Source of the DNA: Alphaproteobacteria bacterium | Lineage (GTDB): Bacteria; Pseudomonadota; Alphaproteobacteria; UBA6615 | Direction of reading: 5' to 3' | Length of the DNA: 56,098 nt | Assembly: GCA_021774445.1 (NCBI GenBank) | Contig: JAJFJA010000037.1 | Coordinates: 1-56,098 of the forward strand | Part shown: positions 36,078 through 43,872 of the stretch, one piece after another | Numbering within the stretch: position 1 is the first letter of the stretch | Layout: every line of letters starts with the position of its first letter | The notes under the pieces: model-generated | What the model was told of the DNA's origin: nothing | Seen by the model: the letters and a program-made list of their open reading frames with translations, nothing else | Databases searched by the model: none | Program-made: the position numbers and the translations under genes

Positions 36078-36610
36078 GCCGGCGGCAACGGCTTTTCGAA
36101 CAACAGTCGGTCGTGACGCTGGCCGTCGACGACGAAGGCGCCGGTGACGCGGCCGATTTCGCGGAAGCCGGCCCGCAGTAGGCAGCGCCGGGAGGCTTCG
36201 TTGGGGGCGCCGACCCAGGCGGTGACCGTGGCAAGATGCATGGGATTGGCGTCCAACAGGCGGCAGAGGGCAGTGCTGGTCAGGCCGCGGCGGGCCAGGG
36301 TGGATGTGCCAAGCAGGTACCAGAGATTGGCCAGGCTGTCGACCGGGTCGATTTGATCGAGGGCGATGAGGCCGGCCGGGGCGCCGCCGTCGTCCATGAA
36401 CAGCGCCCAGAGCTGATCGCGGCGGCGCAGCGCCGCCCGGATCAGCGCCGGGGTCAGGCTCGCGCCGCGCAGGTTCGAAGACAGATAGCGGTTGATCGCG
36501 GGTCGGGAGAGCCAGGCGGCGATCAACGCCGCGTCGTCGCTGCCGGCGCGGCGTATGCCGGCGGCAAGAGGATCCCCCGCTAGGTCGCCAGCGGGTTGGT
36601 GGTCTGCCAT
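36074..36610 (-). CDS. GNAT-family acetyltransferase-like protein
   Basis: A 178-residue GNAT-fold protein. ATG 36610 gives a start overlapping the ligase stop region by 31 bp. RPAINRYLSSN (near residue 36), LWYLLGTSTLARRG (about 96-109) and NEASRRCLLRAGF (about 139-151) match RimJ/RimL-type acetyltransferases, while the acetyl-CoA loop is less conserved than usual. It sits between the aa:carrier-protein ligase and the MBOAT gene, so it might acetylate or accept the carrier-bound aminoacyl group. Function unproven. Confidence 0.68.
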   Translation of the reverse strand: MADHQPAGDLAGDPLAAGIRRAGSDDAALIAAWLSRPAINRYLSSNLRGASLTPALIRAALRRRDQLWALFMDDGGAPAGLIALDQIDPVDSLANLWYLLGTSTLARRGLTSTALCRLLDANPMHLATVTAWVGAPNEASRRCLLRAGFREIGRVTGAFVVDGQRHDRLLFEKPLPPA

Positions 36611-37761
36611 GCGGCGTAATCCTGGGCCAAGCCCGACGGCCATTGTGTCGGATCGCTGCCATGCTGGGCGATGATGGCCAGGGCCAGGCGCTCCATGCCG
36701 AAGCCGAGGCAGCCGGAATTGATGACCCGGCCGCGGCGCTTGATGTTGAACGCCTTGGAGAAAGTCGGGCCGTGCAGGTTGGACGACATAACCGCGAGCT
36801 GACGGGTTTGGCCGGGAATGGTCATGCGATATTCGAACTTCATGGCCAAGCGGCGCTGCTGAGTGGCCTTGACCGCGAAGTCGGCGCTGAAGAAGGGGTC
36901 GTTGGCGGCCGCCAGTTCGCCGTAGAGCTGCCAGTCGGTGGCCAGCGTGCGGATCAACTCCAGGCAGCGCTCGCGGGTGGCGCGGACATAGTCCGGCGTG
37001 CCGAGGAAAATCACCTCGCGCAAGGTGAACTCGAGCAGGCGACCGAACTGGTCGTGATTGGCCGCTTCGAAACGGTGGCAGCGGGTCACCGCGGTGATGG
37101 CGGTGTCGGATTCGATGCTGCCGTCGCGGCGCGCCGCGTAGCAGTGGTAGCAGGTGGACGGGTTCTGTACGAGCTGCAGGCGGCTGACATCGCTGAGTTC
37201 GGGGACGACCGTGTCGGCCGTGGCGCGGGCGCGCTCGGAGAAATCGTCGAGCAGATCCAGATCCTCGCGCAAATGGGTGAGGAAATGGAGATGCTCGGGA
37301 AACGAGCCGAGATGATGGGCGGCGCTGAGACTGTCGGCGGGGATACAGTTCGGGTAGACCTCTTCGACGGCGCGGAACGGTTGGGCGAAACGCGTGAGCA
37401 GGGCGTGATCGAGGAAGCGGAGCATGGTGCTGACCGGCGCGCCATAGACGAACAGGCCGGGGTGGATCTCGCGGCAGGCGGGCGCGGGGGGGCGGGCCGG
37501 CAACGGCGCATCGGGTTGGAGCTGGAAGATCGGTTCGGCATCGTCCGCCAAGGCGTGTTGAAAGCGCTCGACAATGCGGGCGAGGCCGCTGGTCAGGCGT
37601 TGCTCGGACACCGGTGCCGCGAGGGAGAACACCCAGGTGTCATCGCGCAACGCGACATGGCGCACCGCCGGGTCAATAAACGCGGCGGCGTAGAGGACTT
37701 GGCTGATGCCGGCCGGCGGGACCGCGACTCGCACCGCAACTTCGACTTGCTGGGTGGCCAT
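36580..37761 (-). CDS. Amino acid:[carrier protein] ligase, class II SerRS-like
   Basis: A 393-residue class II aminoacyl-tRNA-synthetase-like protein with no tRNA-binding domain. Motif 2 is TRCHRFE (226-232) followed by RLLEFTLREVIFLG (241-254). Motif 3 is NSGCLGFGMERLALA (348-362). Zinc ligands expected of atypical SerRS relatives fit Cys204 (NPSTCYHC), Glu249 (LRE) and Cys351. This combination defines the aa:CP ligases (described from Bradyrhizobium and Agrobacterium), which load an amino acid onto a carrier protein's phosphopantetheine. The adjacent carrier protein gene, overlapping by 1 bp, fits that function. Amino acid specificity is unknown. Confidence 0.85.
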   Translation of the reverse strand: MATQQVEVAVRVAVPPAGISQVLYAAAFIDPAVRHVALRDDTWVFSLAAPVSEQRLTSGLARIVERFQHALADDAEPIFQLQPDAPLPARPPAPACREIHPGLFVYGAPVSTMLRFLDHALLTRFAQPFRAVEEVYPNCIPADSLSAAHHLGSFPEHLHFLTHLREDLDLLDDFSERARATADTVVPELSDVSRLQLVQNPSTCYHCYAARRDGSIESDTAITAVTRCHRFEAANHDQFGRLLEFTLREVIFLGTPDYVRATRERCLELIRTLATDWQLYGELAAANDPFFSADFAVKATQQRRLAMKFEYRMTIPGQTRQLAVMSSNLHGPTFSKAFNIKRRGRVINSGCLGFGMERLALAIIAQHGSDPTQWPSGLAQDYAAWQTTNPLAT

Positions 37762-38018
37762 TACGCGGCCTTATTGGCGCTGATATAGGCCGCGATGCCG
37801 TCGACCGTGCGATACTCGGGGGCGTAGAAGTCGAGGCGCGTCATGTCGACGCCATAAGTCTCGGAGACCTGCGCGATCAGGCTGACGACGCCGAAAGAAT
37901 CGAGATAGCCGTAGTCGAACAGGTCGACCGTCGGCGTGAAGTCCTGATCGTCATCGGGGATCGACTGGTCGGCGCGAATCGCCGCAATCAGCTGGGTGAC
38001 GATGTTATCGGTTGCCAT
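37761..38018 (-). CDS. Small acyl/aminoacyl carrier protein
   Basis: An 85-residue acidic carrier protein with the phosphopantetheine attachment serine Ser41 in DYGYLDSFGVVSLI (35-48), matching the D-S-L/F consensus. Its size and single-domain form resemble DltC or a discrete carrier protein. It overlaps the ligase start by one base (TAATG), so the two are translationally coupled. In aa:CP ligase systems this protein is the acceptor of the activated amino acid. It could alternatively carry an acyl group for the MBOAT enzyme. Confidence 0.9.
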   Translation of the reverse strand: MATDNIVTQLIAAIRADQSIPDDDQDFTPTVDLFDYGYLDSFGVVSLIAQVSETYGVDMTRLDFYAPEYRTVDGIAAYISANKAA

Positions 38019-38022
38019 GCAA

Positions 38023-38517
38023 TCAGGCCGGGCTGACGGCGTGGGTGGGCAAGGTCACCCGGACCGGGCGGCCCAGTAGTTCGAGCAGGACAGTCACGCG
38101 TTCGTGCTCGGCGATGCTTTCGAACCGGCTTAAGCAATCGGCAAAGGCGCCGTCGAGGATGCGCAAAGGATCGCCGCGGCGCAGGGGCGAGAGCATCGGT
38201 CTTACCGCGCCGTCCGGCCCTTCGCGAGACTGGATCTCCTCGATGACGCCCTCGGGCACCGGAGTCGGGCGTTCGCCATAGGTAATCAAATGGCTGACAC
38301 CGAAGGTGCCGTTGACCGAGCGCCAGCTCATATTGTCGAGGTCGAGGGCGACGAAGATATACCGCGGGAACAAGGGAGCCAGAACCGTATCGACCTTGCG
38401 GGCATGGCTGCGGCGCTTGCGCCAACGGGGCAAGTAGGCGGTGAAATTCTGCCGGGCCAAGTTAAGCAGCGCGCGCTGCTCTCGGCCGGGCTGAGTCTGG
38501 GCCACATACCAGCGCAT
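38023..38517 (-). CDS. RfaH/NusG-like transcription antiterminator
   Basis: A 164-residue NusG paralogue. The NGN domain starts MRWYVAQTQPGREQRALLNL and includes PLFPRYIFV (48-56). A C-terminal KOW-like segment contains VTVLLELLGRPVRVTLP. The length is close to RfaH. Specialised NusG paralogues bind RNA polymerase at particular leaders and suppress Rho-dependent termination in long polysaccharide operons. The ops-like site at 31426-31438 and the 31-kb operon are the obvious target. It overlaps the regulator stop by one base. Confidence 0.9.
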   Translation of the reverse strand: MRWYVAQTQPGREQRALLNLARQNFTAYLPRWRKRRSHARKVDTVLAPLFPRYIFVALDLDNMSWRSVNGTFGVSHLITYGERPTPVPEGVIEEIQSREGPDGAVRPMLSPLRRGDPLRILDGAFADCLSRFESIAEHERVTVLLELLGRPVRVTLPTHAVSPA

Positions 38518-39155
38518 CAGATGGCCTTCGCTGCGGGTTCATCCGGTTGTCGCACAACCCGCATCATGGCGGGAACGAGAATCCGCTCGGAACGGAAATC
38601 TTTTGCCAAGCCGTCAAAGACCTGTTGGGGGTGGCGAATATCGGTCAGCAAGATGGCGTCGGGCTGGGCGAGCTCGGCCGCGGTGGCGGCGACCGGCAAT
38701 CCGCCGAAGCTCGGCCGATTGTCCGCCGGGTCAAGAATGCCGACCAACTCGACGCCGGTTTCGCGGGCCGCCAAGGTGGCGATTTCCGCCATCTCGCCAC
38801 AACCGGCGAGGGCTATGCGGCGCCAGCCCTGGCTGGCGGCGAAGGCCAACAGTTCGTCGGTCTCGGTGCGGGCACGGCGGAAAAAATCGAAGGAGATCTT
38901 GAGGTATTCGGCGGTAAGCCGGCTTTTTTCGGTAAAACCGCGGGGGGTCAGATAGTAGCCGTAGCGGCCGGCGGGAATCGCCTTGACCTTAATATAGCCC
39001 TTGCGCACGCAGCGCTTGATCAGGGCGTTGGTGAGGCCGAGGGCGACGCCGAGAGAGATGGAAAGCCGGCGCTGCGAGGCATGAGCGTTATCCTCGACCG
39101 CGCCGAGGAGGTCGAGAATATGCTCGCTGTCGTTCGGTCGGTCGGCCAAACCCAT
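38517..39155 (-). CDS. EPS-type winged-helix regulator fused to Rossmann-like domain
   Basis: A 212-residue two-domain protein. Residues 1-90 form a winged helix like EPS-associated MarR-family regulators (QRRLSISLGVALGLTNALIK then YYLTPRGFTEKSRLTAEYLK). Residues about 110-185 look like a Rossmann-type nucleotide-binding fold with ALAGCGEMAEIA (115-126), a redox or CoA-binding-like sensor. The fusion suggests DNA binding gated by a nucleotide or sugar nucleotide. It begins the operon 39155-32532 and lies downstream of a 17-bp dyad (39244-39260), suggesting autoregulation. Confidence 0.8.
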   Translation of the reverse strand: MGLADRPNDSEHILDLLGAVEDNAHASQRRLSISLGVALGLTNALIKRCVRKGYIKVKAIPAGRYGYYLTPRGFTEKSRLTAEYLKISFDFFRRARTETDELLAFAASQGWRRIALAGCGEMAEIATLAARETGVELVGILDPADNRPSFGGLPVAATAAELAQPDAILLTDIRHPQQVFDGLAKDFRSERILVPAMMRVVRQPDEPAAKAI

Positions 39156-39243
39156 ACCGTCGTCGTCGCCTCATGACTCCCCAAGGGCTTCGGAAAAACG
39201 ACGATCCTCGGGGCTATCGGTCATTCAGGGCTTGAACTTACGG

Positions 39244-39260
39244 TGTTCACAAGGTGAACG
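39244..39260. promoter_or_regulatory. 17-bp dyad, candidate operator (copy 2)
   Basis: TGTTCACAAGGTGAACG, with arms GTTCAC and GTGAAC around AAG, located 89-105 nt upstream of the winged-helix regulator's ATG and directly against the stop of the 39261-40151 methyltransferase. It matches the dyad at 31492-31508 at 13 of 17 positions, with a compensated change in the arms. Confidence 0.6.
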
Positions 39261-40151
39261 TCAAGCGGCGGGGACTGCCTCGAAGGGACCGGCGAACAGG
39301 CCGGCCTTGAGGAACAAAGCGTCGTCGTCATAACGCTCGCGCCAATGGGGCGCGATCGACTCGTCATGGGTCTCGGCGGCGGAATAGTAGGGCACGAGTG
39401 CGGCGGCGAGGCCGGCATCATGGAACATGGCGAGGATATCGGGCGGGCGGTGAAGATTGATGCTGCGGCCATGGCGCGCGAGGTAGGCGTCCGGCGGGTC
39501 GCGGTACAGACCGGCGAAGGGACGGTTCTTGTCGCGATGGTTGCCGAAATCGACGAGGTGCAGGAAGCGTGCGCCGGGGGCACTAAGTTCGCCGAGGCGG
39601 CGCAAAGATGGAGCCAGGGGAAAGATATGCTCGAGGCAAGAGTTGGATAGGGAAAGATCGAAGCGGCCGGCGATCTCGGCCTTGAGAAACTCAGCACTCA
39701 CAGGCTCGATGCGTTGTGCCATGGCGGCGAGGAACGCGTCGAGGTCGAGACGCGGGCCATAGAGCGCACACAGATCCTTGTGCATGGGGCGGAAATAGCG
39801 GTCGATGATCCTCGGGTCGCCGGGGATGTCCGGGTTGTAGCCGGGTTCGACCGCGACATACTGGGCGCAGCCGAGAAAGACCGCCATGGGGCCCCAGCCC
39901 AGCAACGGTCCGCTGCCGAGTTCGATAATCCGCTGGTCGGCGAAATCGATGTCGGGCCAGGGATATTGGCGCTGCACGATGGCTTGGTAACGGGTGAGGA
40001 AGTCATAAGGGCGGCCGGCGCGCAGCTTGTTGGAGTTCAGCAGACGGTGCAGGCTCTCCTCGGTCTGGCGCAGCAAAGGCAGGCGGCGGCGGATCTGGTG
40101 CACGACCTCGCGCGGCGGCAAGTTGTATAGGCGACTGGCCAAGCGGCGCAT
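39261..40151 (-). CDS. SAM-dependent methyltransferase
   Basis: A 296-residue class I methyltransferase. The motif I region is IIELGSGPLLG (75-85), with LSNSCLEHIF (about 178-187) as the typical motif IV/post-motif block. About 70 N-terminal residues look like a helical extension. It is cotranscribed with the upstream flippase-like gene (3 bp spacing). Function is unassigned; by context a glycan or lipid-linked intermediate methyltransferase. Its stop abuts the regulator dyad. Confidence 0.72.
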   Translation of the reverse strand: MRRLASRLYNLPPREVVHQIRRRLPLLRQTEESLHRLLNSNKLRAGRPYDFLTRYQAIVQRQYPWPDIDFADQRIIELGSGPLLGWGPMAVFLGCAQYVAVEPGYNPDIPGDPRIIDRYFRPMHKDLCALYGPRLDLDAFLAAMAQRIEPVSAEFLKAEIAGRFDLSLSNSCLEHIFPLAPSLRRLGELSAPGARFLHLVDFGNHRDKNRPFAGLYRDPPDAYLARHGRSINLHRPPDILAMFHDAGLAAALVPYYSAAETHDESIAPHWRERYDDDALFLKAGLFAGPFEAVPAA

Positions 40152-40154
40152 GGA

Positions 40155-41135
40155 TCAGTCGCCAGATCCATCTTGGGTGGAGAGCGCCAGACCTTCGGCG
40201 CGGCGTTTCCGCGCGGCGCCGGTGAGCAGCCATACCAGGCCCCCGGGCAAGCCGACGGCAATCAAACTAAGGCCATAAAGAATCGATAGACCGATGGCGT
40301 CGGCCGCCGCGACCCCCATAGCCCCAAGAGCGAACACCATGACCCCTTCGCGAACGCCCCAGCCGGCAATGGTGATCGGGGCGCTGGAGATCAGCAGCAT
40401 CGGCGGGACAATGACAAGAGACTGTTCGAACGCTAGCGGTATGCCGAGCGCCTTACCCAGCAAAATGATTACGGCGACCATGAGCAGGTGTACGGAAAAA
40501 GAGAGCAGTAGCAAGGGGGCCGTTATGCCGCGCGCCAAGGCGATGGTGCGGAGGTCGCGGGAGAGGTCGATAATCAGACGTAGCGGCAGCCATTTACGAA
40601 ACCGGGTGCCCAAGGAACCGCCGAGGACCAGAAGGCCGGCAGTGCCGGCAAATCCGATGCACACCATGGCCGTGACAGCCCATTTCGCCGGCCCCTCAGG
40701 CAGCAAATGGAAGAGGGCAGGCAAACTGACGAGCGAGAGTAGCACCAGGCCGAACAAACCGGCGAAGCGGTCGAGCAGGACACCGTGGACAGCGCCGGTA
40801 TTGGTGATCCCGGTGCGGGCCGCGAGCCACATGCGAAAGGCGTCTCCGCCGACGATAGACGGTAAGGTCTGATTGAAGAACTGGCCGACCATGGTGAATT
40901 TGATGGCATTGGGCATGCTCAGGCCGGCATTGATCGCCAGCGTGATGACGCGCCAGCGGGCGGCCAGCATCGTTAGCTGGACGGCCAGCAGGGCCAACGC
41001 CGCGCCAACCCAAAGGGGATCGGCATGACTTAGGCGCTGGCCGACCTCAACCATGTCGACCTTGCGAAACAAGACAATGAGCAGGCCACCGGACACGACG
41101 ATCTTGACGGCGGTGGCGATAATCTTCCGGAACAT
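40155..41135 (-). CDS. Flippase-like integral membrane protein (UPF0104/AglD-type)
   Basis: A 326-residue protein with about 8 hydrophobic segments and the GQFFNQTLPSIVGGDAFR segment (84-101) typical of the lysylphosphatidylglycerol synthase TM-region/YbhN family. Members of this group are found in lipid-linked glycan pathways, often as candidate flippases or modulators of polyprenyl-phosphate glycosylation. It lacks the aminoacyl-transferase domain of true MprF. It is the only multi-spanning transporter-like protein near the cluster besides the MBOAT. Role is inference. Confidence 0.78.
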   Translation of the reverse strand: MFRKIIATAVKIVVSGGLLIVLFRKVDMVEVGQRLSHADPLWVGAALALLAVQLTMLAARWRVITLAINAGLSMPNAIKFTMVGQFFNQTLPSIVGGDAFRMWLAARTGITNTGAVHGVLLDRFAGLFGLVLLSLVSLPALFHLLPEGPAKWAVTAMVCIGFAGTAGLLVLGGSLGTRFRKWLPLRLIIDLSRDLRTIALARGITAPLLLLSFSVHLLMVAVIILLGKALGIPLAFEQSLVIVPPMLLISSAPITIAGWGVREGVMVFALGAMGVAAADAIGLSILYGLSLIAVGLPGGLVWLLTGAARKRRAEGLALSTQDGSGD

Positions 41136-41273
41136 CGGGGCTCTGCTGGTTTCAGGTCGCGTAGAGTAACGAACAGCTCGGGCAATGCCTATGGCGAAGA
41201 GTGGGCATCTAGGCTAAGTCCTGTCGCGCTAAGGGTCAGCACTTAATTGTGGCCGTAAAAGGAGAAAAATTCG

Positions 41274-42542
41274 TTGCAGGCGGATCCGAAAATCACGGTG
41301 GTCGGGCTCGGCTATGTGGGGCTGCCCCTGGCGATAGGGTTGGCGCGGCACTTTCGGGTTACTGGTTTCGATGTGGATCAGGGCCGGGTCGCCGAATTGC
41401 GCGACGGCAAGGACCGCACCAATGAAATCGACGGGGCGGTGCTGCGGGCCAGCGCGCTGCGCTTAAGCGCAGCGGCGGCGGATATCGACGACAGCGAGGT
41501 CTTTATTATCGCGGTGCCGACGCCGGTCGCGGCGAGCAAGGAGCCCGACCTCGGGGCGGTCCTGGCGGCAACGCGGACGGTCGCCGGGGCGATGAGGCCG
41601 GGCGCTATCGTGGTCTATGAGTCGACGGTCTATCCGGGCGTCACCGAGGATGTTTGCGGACCGGTGCTGGCCGACGTTTCGGGCCTACGGTGCGGCGAGG
41701 ATTTCTTCCTCGGCTACTCGCCGGAACGGATCAATCCGGGTGACAAGGAGCACACCATCGAGCGGATCACCAAGGTGGTGGCCGGCCAGACCGAGGCGGT
41801 GACCGAACAATTGTTGGCGATCTACGGCCGGCTGACGGATGGCAACGTCTTTCGGGCGCGGGACATCAAGACCGCTGAAGCCGCCAAGGTCATCGAGAAT
41901 GCCCAGCGCGATATCAATATCGCGTTCGTCAACGAAGTGGCGATGATCCTGGGCCGACAAGGTCTCAGCGTTTTCGACGTGCTCGAGGCGGCGGAGACGA
42001 AATGGAATTTCTTGCCGTTTCGGCCGGGCCTGGTCGGCGGCCACTGCATCGGTGTGGACCCATATTATCTGGCGCATCTGGCGACCCAACTCGACCATGA
42101 TCCGGAAATCATCCTCGCCGGCCGGCGGATCAATGACGGCATGGGCGACCATGTGGCGGCCTGCGTGGCGCGGGAACTGACGGCGCCGGGCCGGGTCCTG
42201 GTGCTCGGTCTGACGTTCAAGGAAAATGTGCCGGACCTGCGCAACTCGAAGGTCACCGATATCATTCTCGGTCTGACACGGCGCGGCCATCGGGTGGATG
42301 TGCATGATGCCCACGCCGACGGGGCGGAAGCGATGGCCCTGTACGACGTGGCGCTGCTGCCCGATCTGCAGGCGCCGAGCCGTTACGACGCCATCGTTGG
42401 GGCGGTGCCGCACGATGTCTATCGGCAATTCGGGCCGGCCGATTTGGCGCGGCTGCTGGTGCCGAACGGCTTGGTCGCGGACGTCAAGGGTATGTGGCGG
42501 GATCTGGCGCTGCCTGAGGGTTTGCGGCGTTGGCAGTTATAG
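41274..42542 (+). CDS. tviB: UDP-sugar 6-dehydrogenase, TviB/WbpA-like
   Basis: A 422-residue nucleotide-sugar dehydrogenase beginning at TTG 41274, with GGAG 9 nt upstream. The NAD loop is VVGLGYVGLP (9-18). Lys205 in AAKVIEN (203-209) is the conserved active-site lysine. The thioester nucleophile is Cys258 in GGHCIGVDPYY (255-265). Family members oxidise UDP-GlcNAc or UDP-GalNAc twice to the uronic acid, giving Vi antigen or O-antigen uronates. It is the lone plus-strand gene of this block and converges on the PtmE-like gene. Confidence 0.9.
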   Translation: MQADPKITVVGLGYVGLPLAIGLARHFRVTGFDVDQGRVAELRDGKDRTNEIDGAVLRASALRLSAAAADIDDSEVFIIAVPTPVAASKEPDLGAVLAATRTVAGAMRPGAIVVYESTVYPGVTEDVCGPVLADVSGLRCGEDFFLGYSPERINPGDKEHTIERITKVVAGQTEAVTEQLLAIYGRLTDGNVFRARDIKTAEAAKVIENAQRDINIAFVNEVAMILGRQGLSVFDVLEAAETKWNFLPFRPGLVGGHCIGVDPYYLAHLATQLDHDPEIILAGRRINDGMGDHVAACVARELTAPGRVLVLGLTFKENVPDLRNSKVTDIILGLTRRGHRVDVHDAHADGAEAMALYDVALLPDLQAPSRYDAIVGAVPHDVYRQFGPADLARLLVPNGLVADVKGMWRDLALPEGLRRWQL

Positions 42543-42596
42543 AAAGTCTTGGTTGCTCGGGGGCGAGCGGGCCGCCGTCGTTTGTAGCGCTGCGAT

Positions 42597-43760
42597 CTAG
42601 AAAACTTGAGCGAATTCCAGGTTGGCGCGCTGATAGTCGTCCATCTGACCGATGTCGACCCAATATTCGCGAATCGGGTAAGCCAGGGTTTTGTGGCCGG
42701 CACCGTGCAGGCGCTGGAATAAATCAGGCATGTCGAAGGCGCCCCGGGGCGGCAAATGTCGAATGGCGGCTACGTCGAGGGCGTAAATACCGGCGTTGAT
42801 GAAATAACGCTCCAGCGGCTTTTCGCGGATGGCGCTGATCTGGTTGTTGTCGAGATCGATAACGCCGTAGGGCACTTGGAGTTCGTATTCGCGCACGGCC
42901 ATGGTCGCGGTTGCGGCGTTCTCGACGTGATAAGCGACAATCTGGGCCGGATCGACCTTGGTGAGAATGTCGCCATTCATGACCACCAGGGGCGACGATG
43001 TGCCGATGTCGGGAAGCAAGGTGAGCGGCCCGGCCGTGCCCAGGGGTTCGGCCTCCTCGATATATTCGATGGTGGCGCCTAGGGCCTTGCCGTCGCCGAA
43101 ATGATCCTTAATGACGTCGGCTTGATAATTCACCGACAAGAAGAATTTGTCGAAGCCGGCGGTGGCACAGCGGCGGATGATGGTCTCCAAGATGGGTCGG
43201 CCGCCGACCTCAAGCATCGGCTTGGGCGTGTTCTCGGTGAGTGGCCGCAAGCGCATGCCCTTGCCGCCGGCCATGAGCACGACCCAGTTGTCGCGGCTGC
43301 GGGGTTTGAGCAATTCGTCAAGGGTGATCAGATCGACGGCGCGGTTGGCGAAATCGACGATGGGCAGATGCTTGAGCTTTTCGCGCTGCAGATAAGCCAA
43401 TACTTCGCTGCGGTCTTGGCCGAACGGCAGCACCCGCGGCTGCGCGTTCATGAGTTCGGTAACCGGGGCCTCAAGGGGCAGCCCGCGCAAGATGGCGCGG
43501 CGGACATCGCCATCGGTGACGGTGCCGAGCAAAACGCGGCGGTCGTCAACGATCAAAGCGATCTTGGGGTCGTTGGTGTCGAGATGCTGAATGACGGTGC
43601 GGAGCCCCATGTCCGGTGGGATCAGGCTCTGCTCGAGCAGCGATGCGGGCGGCGCGACGCCCGGCGCCGGACACGCGGATCCCGCGGGGGCAGATGTGGC
43701 GGTCTGCACCGGTTCCAGGGCGGCGGCACGGCGCCAATTATGTGGGGGTGCGAGGGCCAT
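42597..43760 (-). CDS. ptmE: CBS-domain sugar-1-phosphate nucleotidyltransferase, PtmE-like
   Basis: A 387-residue protein with two CBS motifs (about 45-150) before a nucleotidyltransferase domain opening with GGKGMRLRPLT (165-175) and TPKPML (178-183). The CBS-NTase order matches Campylobacter PtmE, the glucosamine-1-phosphate guanylyltransferase of the GDP route to legionaminic acid. Following LegB and LegC in the same operon strongly supports that assignment. Dimannose-type homologues could not be excluded. The 40 N-terminal Pro/Ala-rich residues precede the conserved part, so the start may be further in. Confidence 0.82.
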   Translation of the reverse strand: MALAPPHNWRRAAALEPVQTATSAPAGSACPAPGVAPPASLLEQSLIPPDMGLRTVIQHLDTNDPKIALIVDDRRVLLGTVTDGDVRRAILRGLPLEAPVTELMNAQPRVLPFGQDRSEVLAYLQREKLKHLPIVDFANRAVDLITLDELLKPRSRDNWVVLMAGGKGMRLRPLTENTPKPMLEVGGRPILETIIRRCATAGFDKFFLSVNYQADVIKDHFGDGKALGATIEYIEEAEPLGTAGPLTLLPDIGTSSPLVVMNGDILTKVDPAQIVAYHVENAATATMAVREYELQVPYGVIDLDNNQISAIREKPLERYFINAGIYALDVAAIRHLPPRGAFDMPDLFQRLHGAGHKTLAYPIREYWVDIGQMDDYQRANLEFAQVF

Positions 43761-43872
43761 TTCTCCGGGATGGAGGGTAGGGCCGAATTTCCTAAAAATG
43801 TATTGATGGCCGATCCGGCTGAGCAGATCGGCTTGGCGTCGTACGGCGGACCTTGGGCAGATCCGCCGTTGT

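Noticed and set aside
41136..41273. A second ops-like site or dyad in front of the tviB gene
   Set aside because: No CGGTAGC core or TGTTCA...TGAACG dyad is visible in this 138-bp stretch; it holds only a GGAG before the TTG start.
42555..42568. Terminator hairpin GCTCG-GGGG-CGAGC after the tviB gene
   Set aside because: The stem is only 5 bp and no T-run follows, so it is not a convincing Rho-independent terminator.
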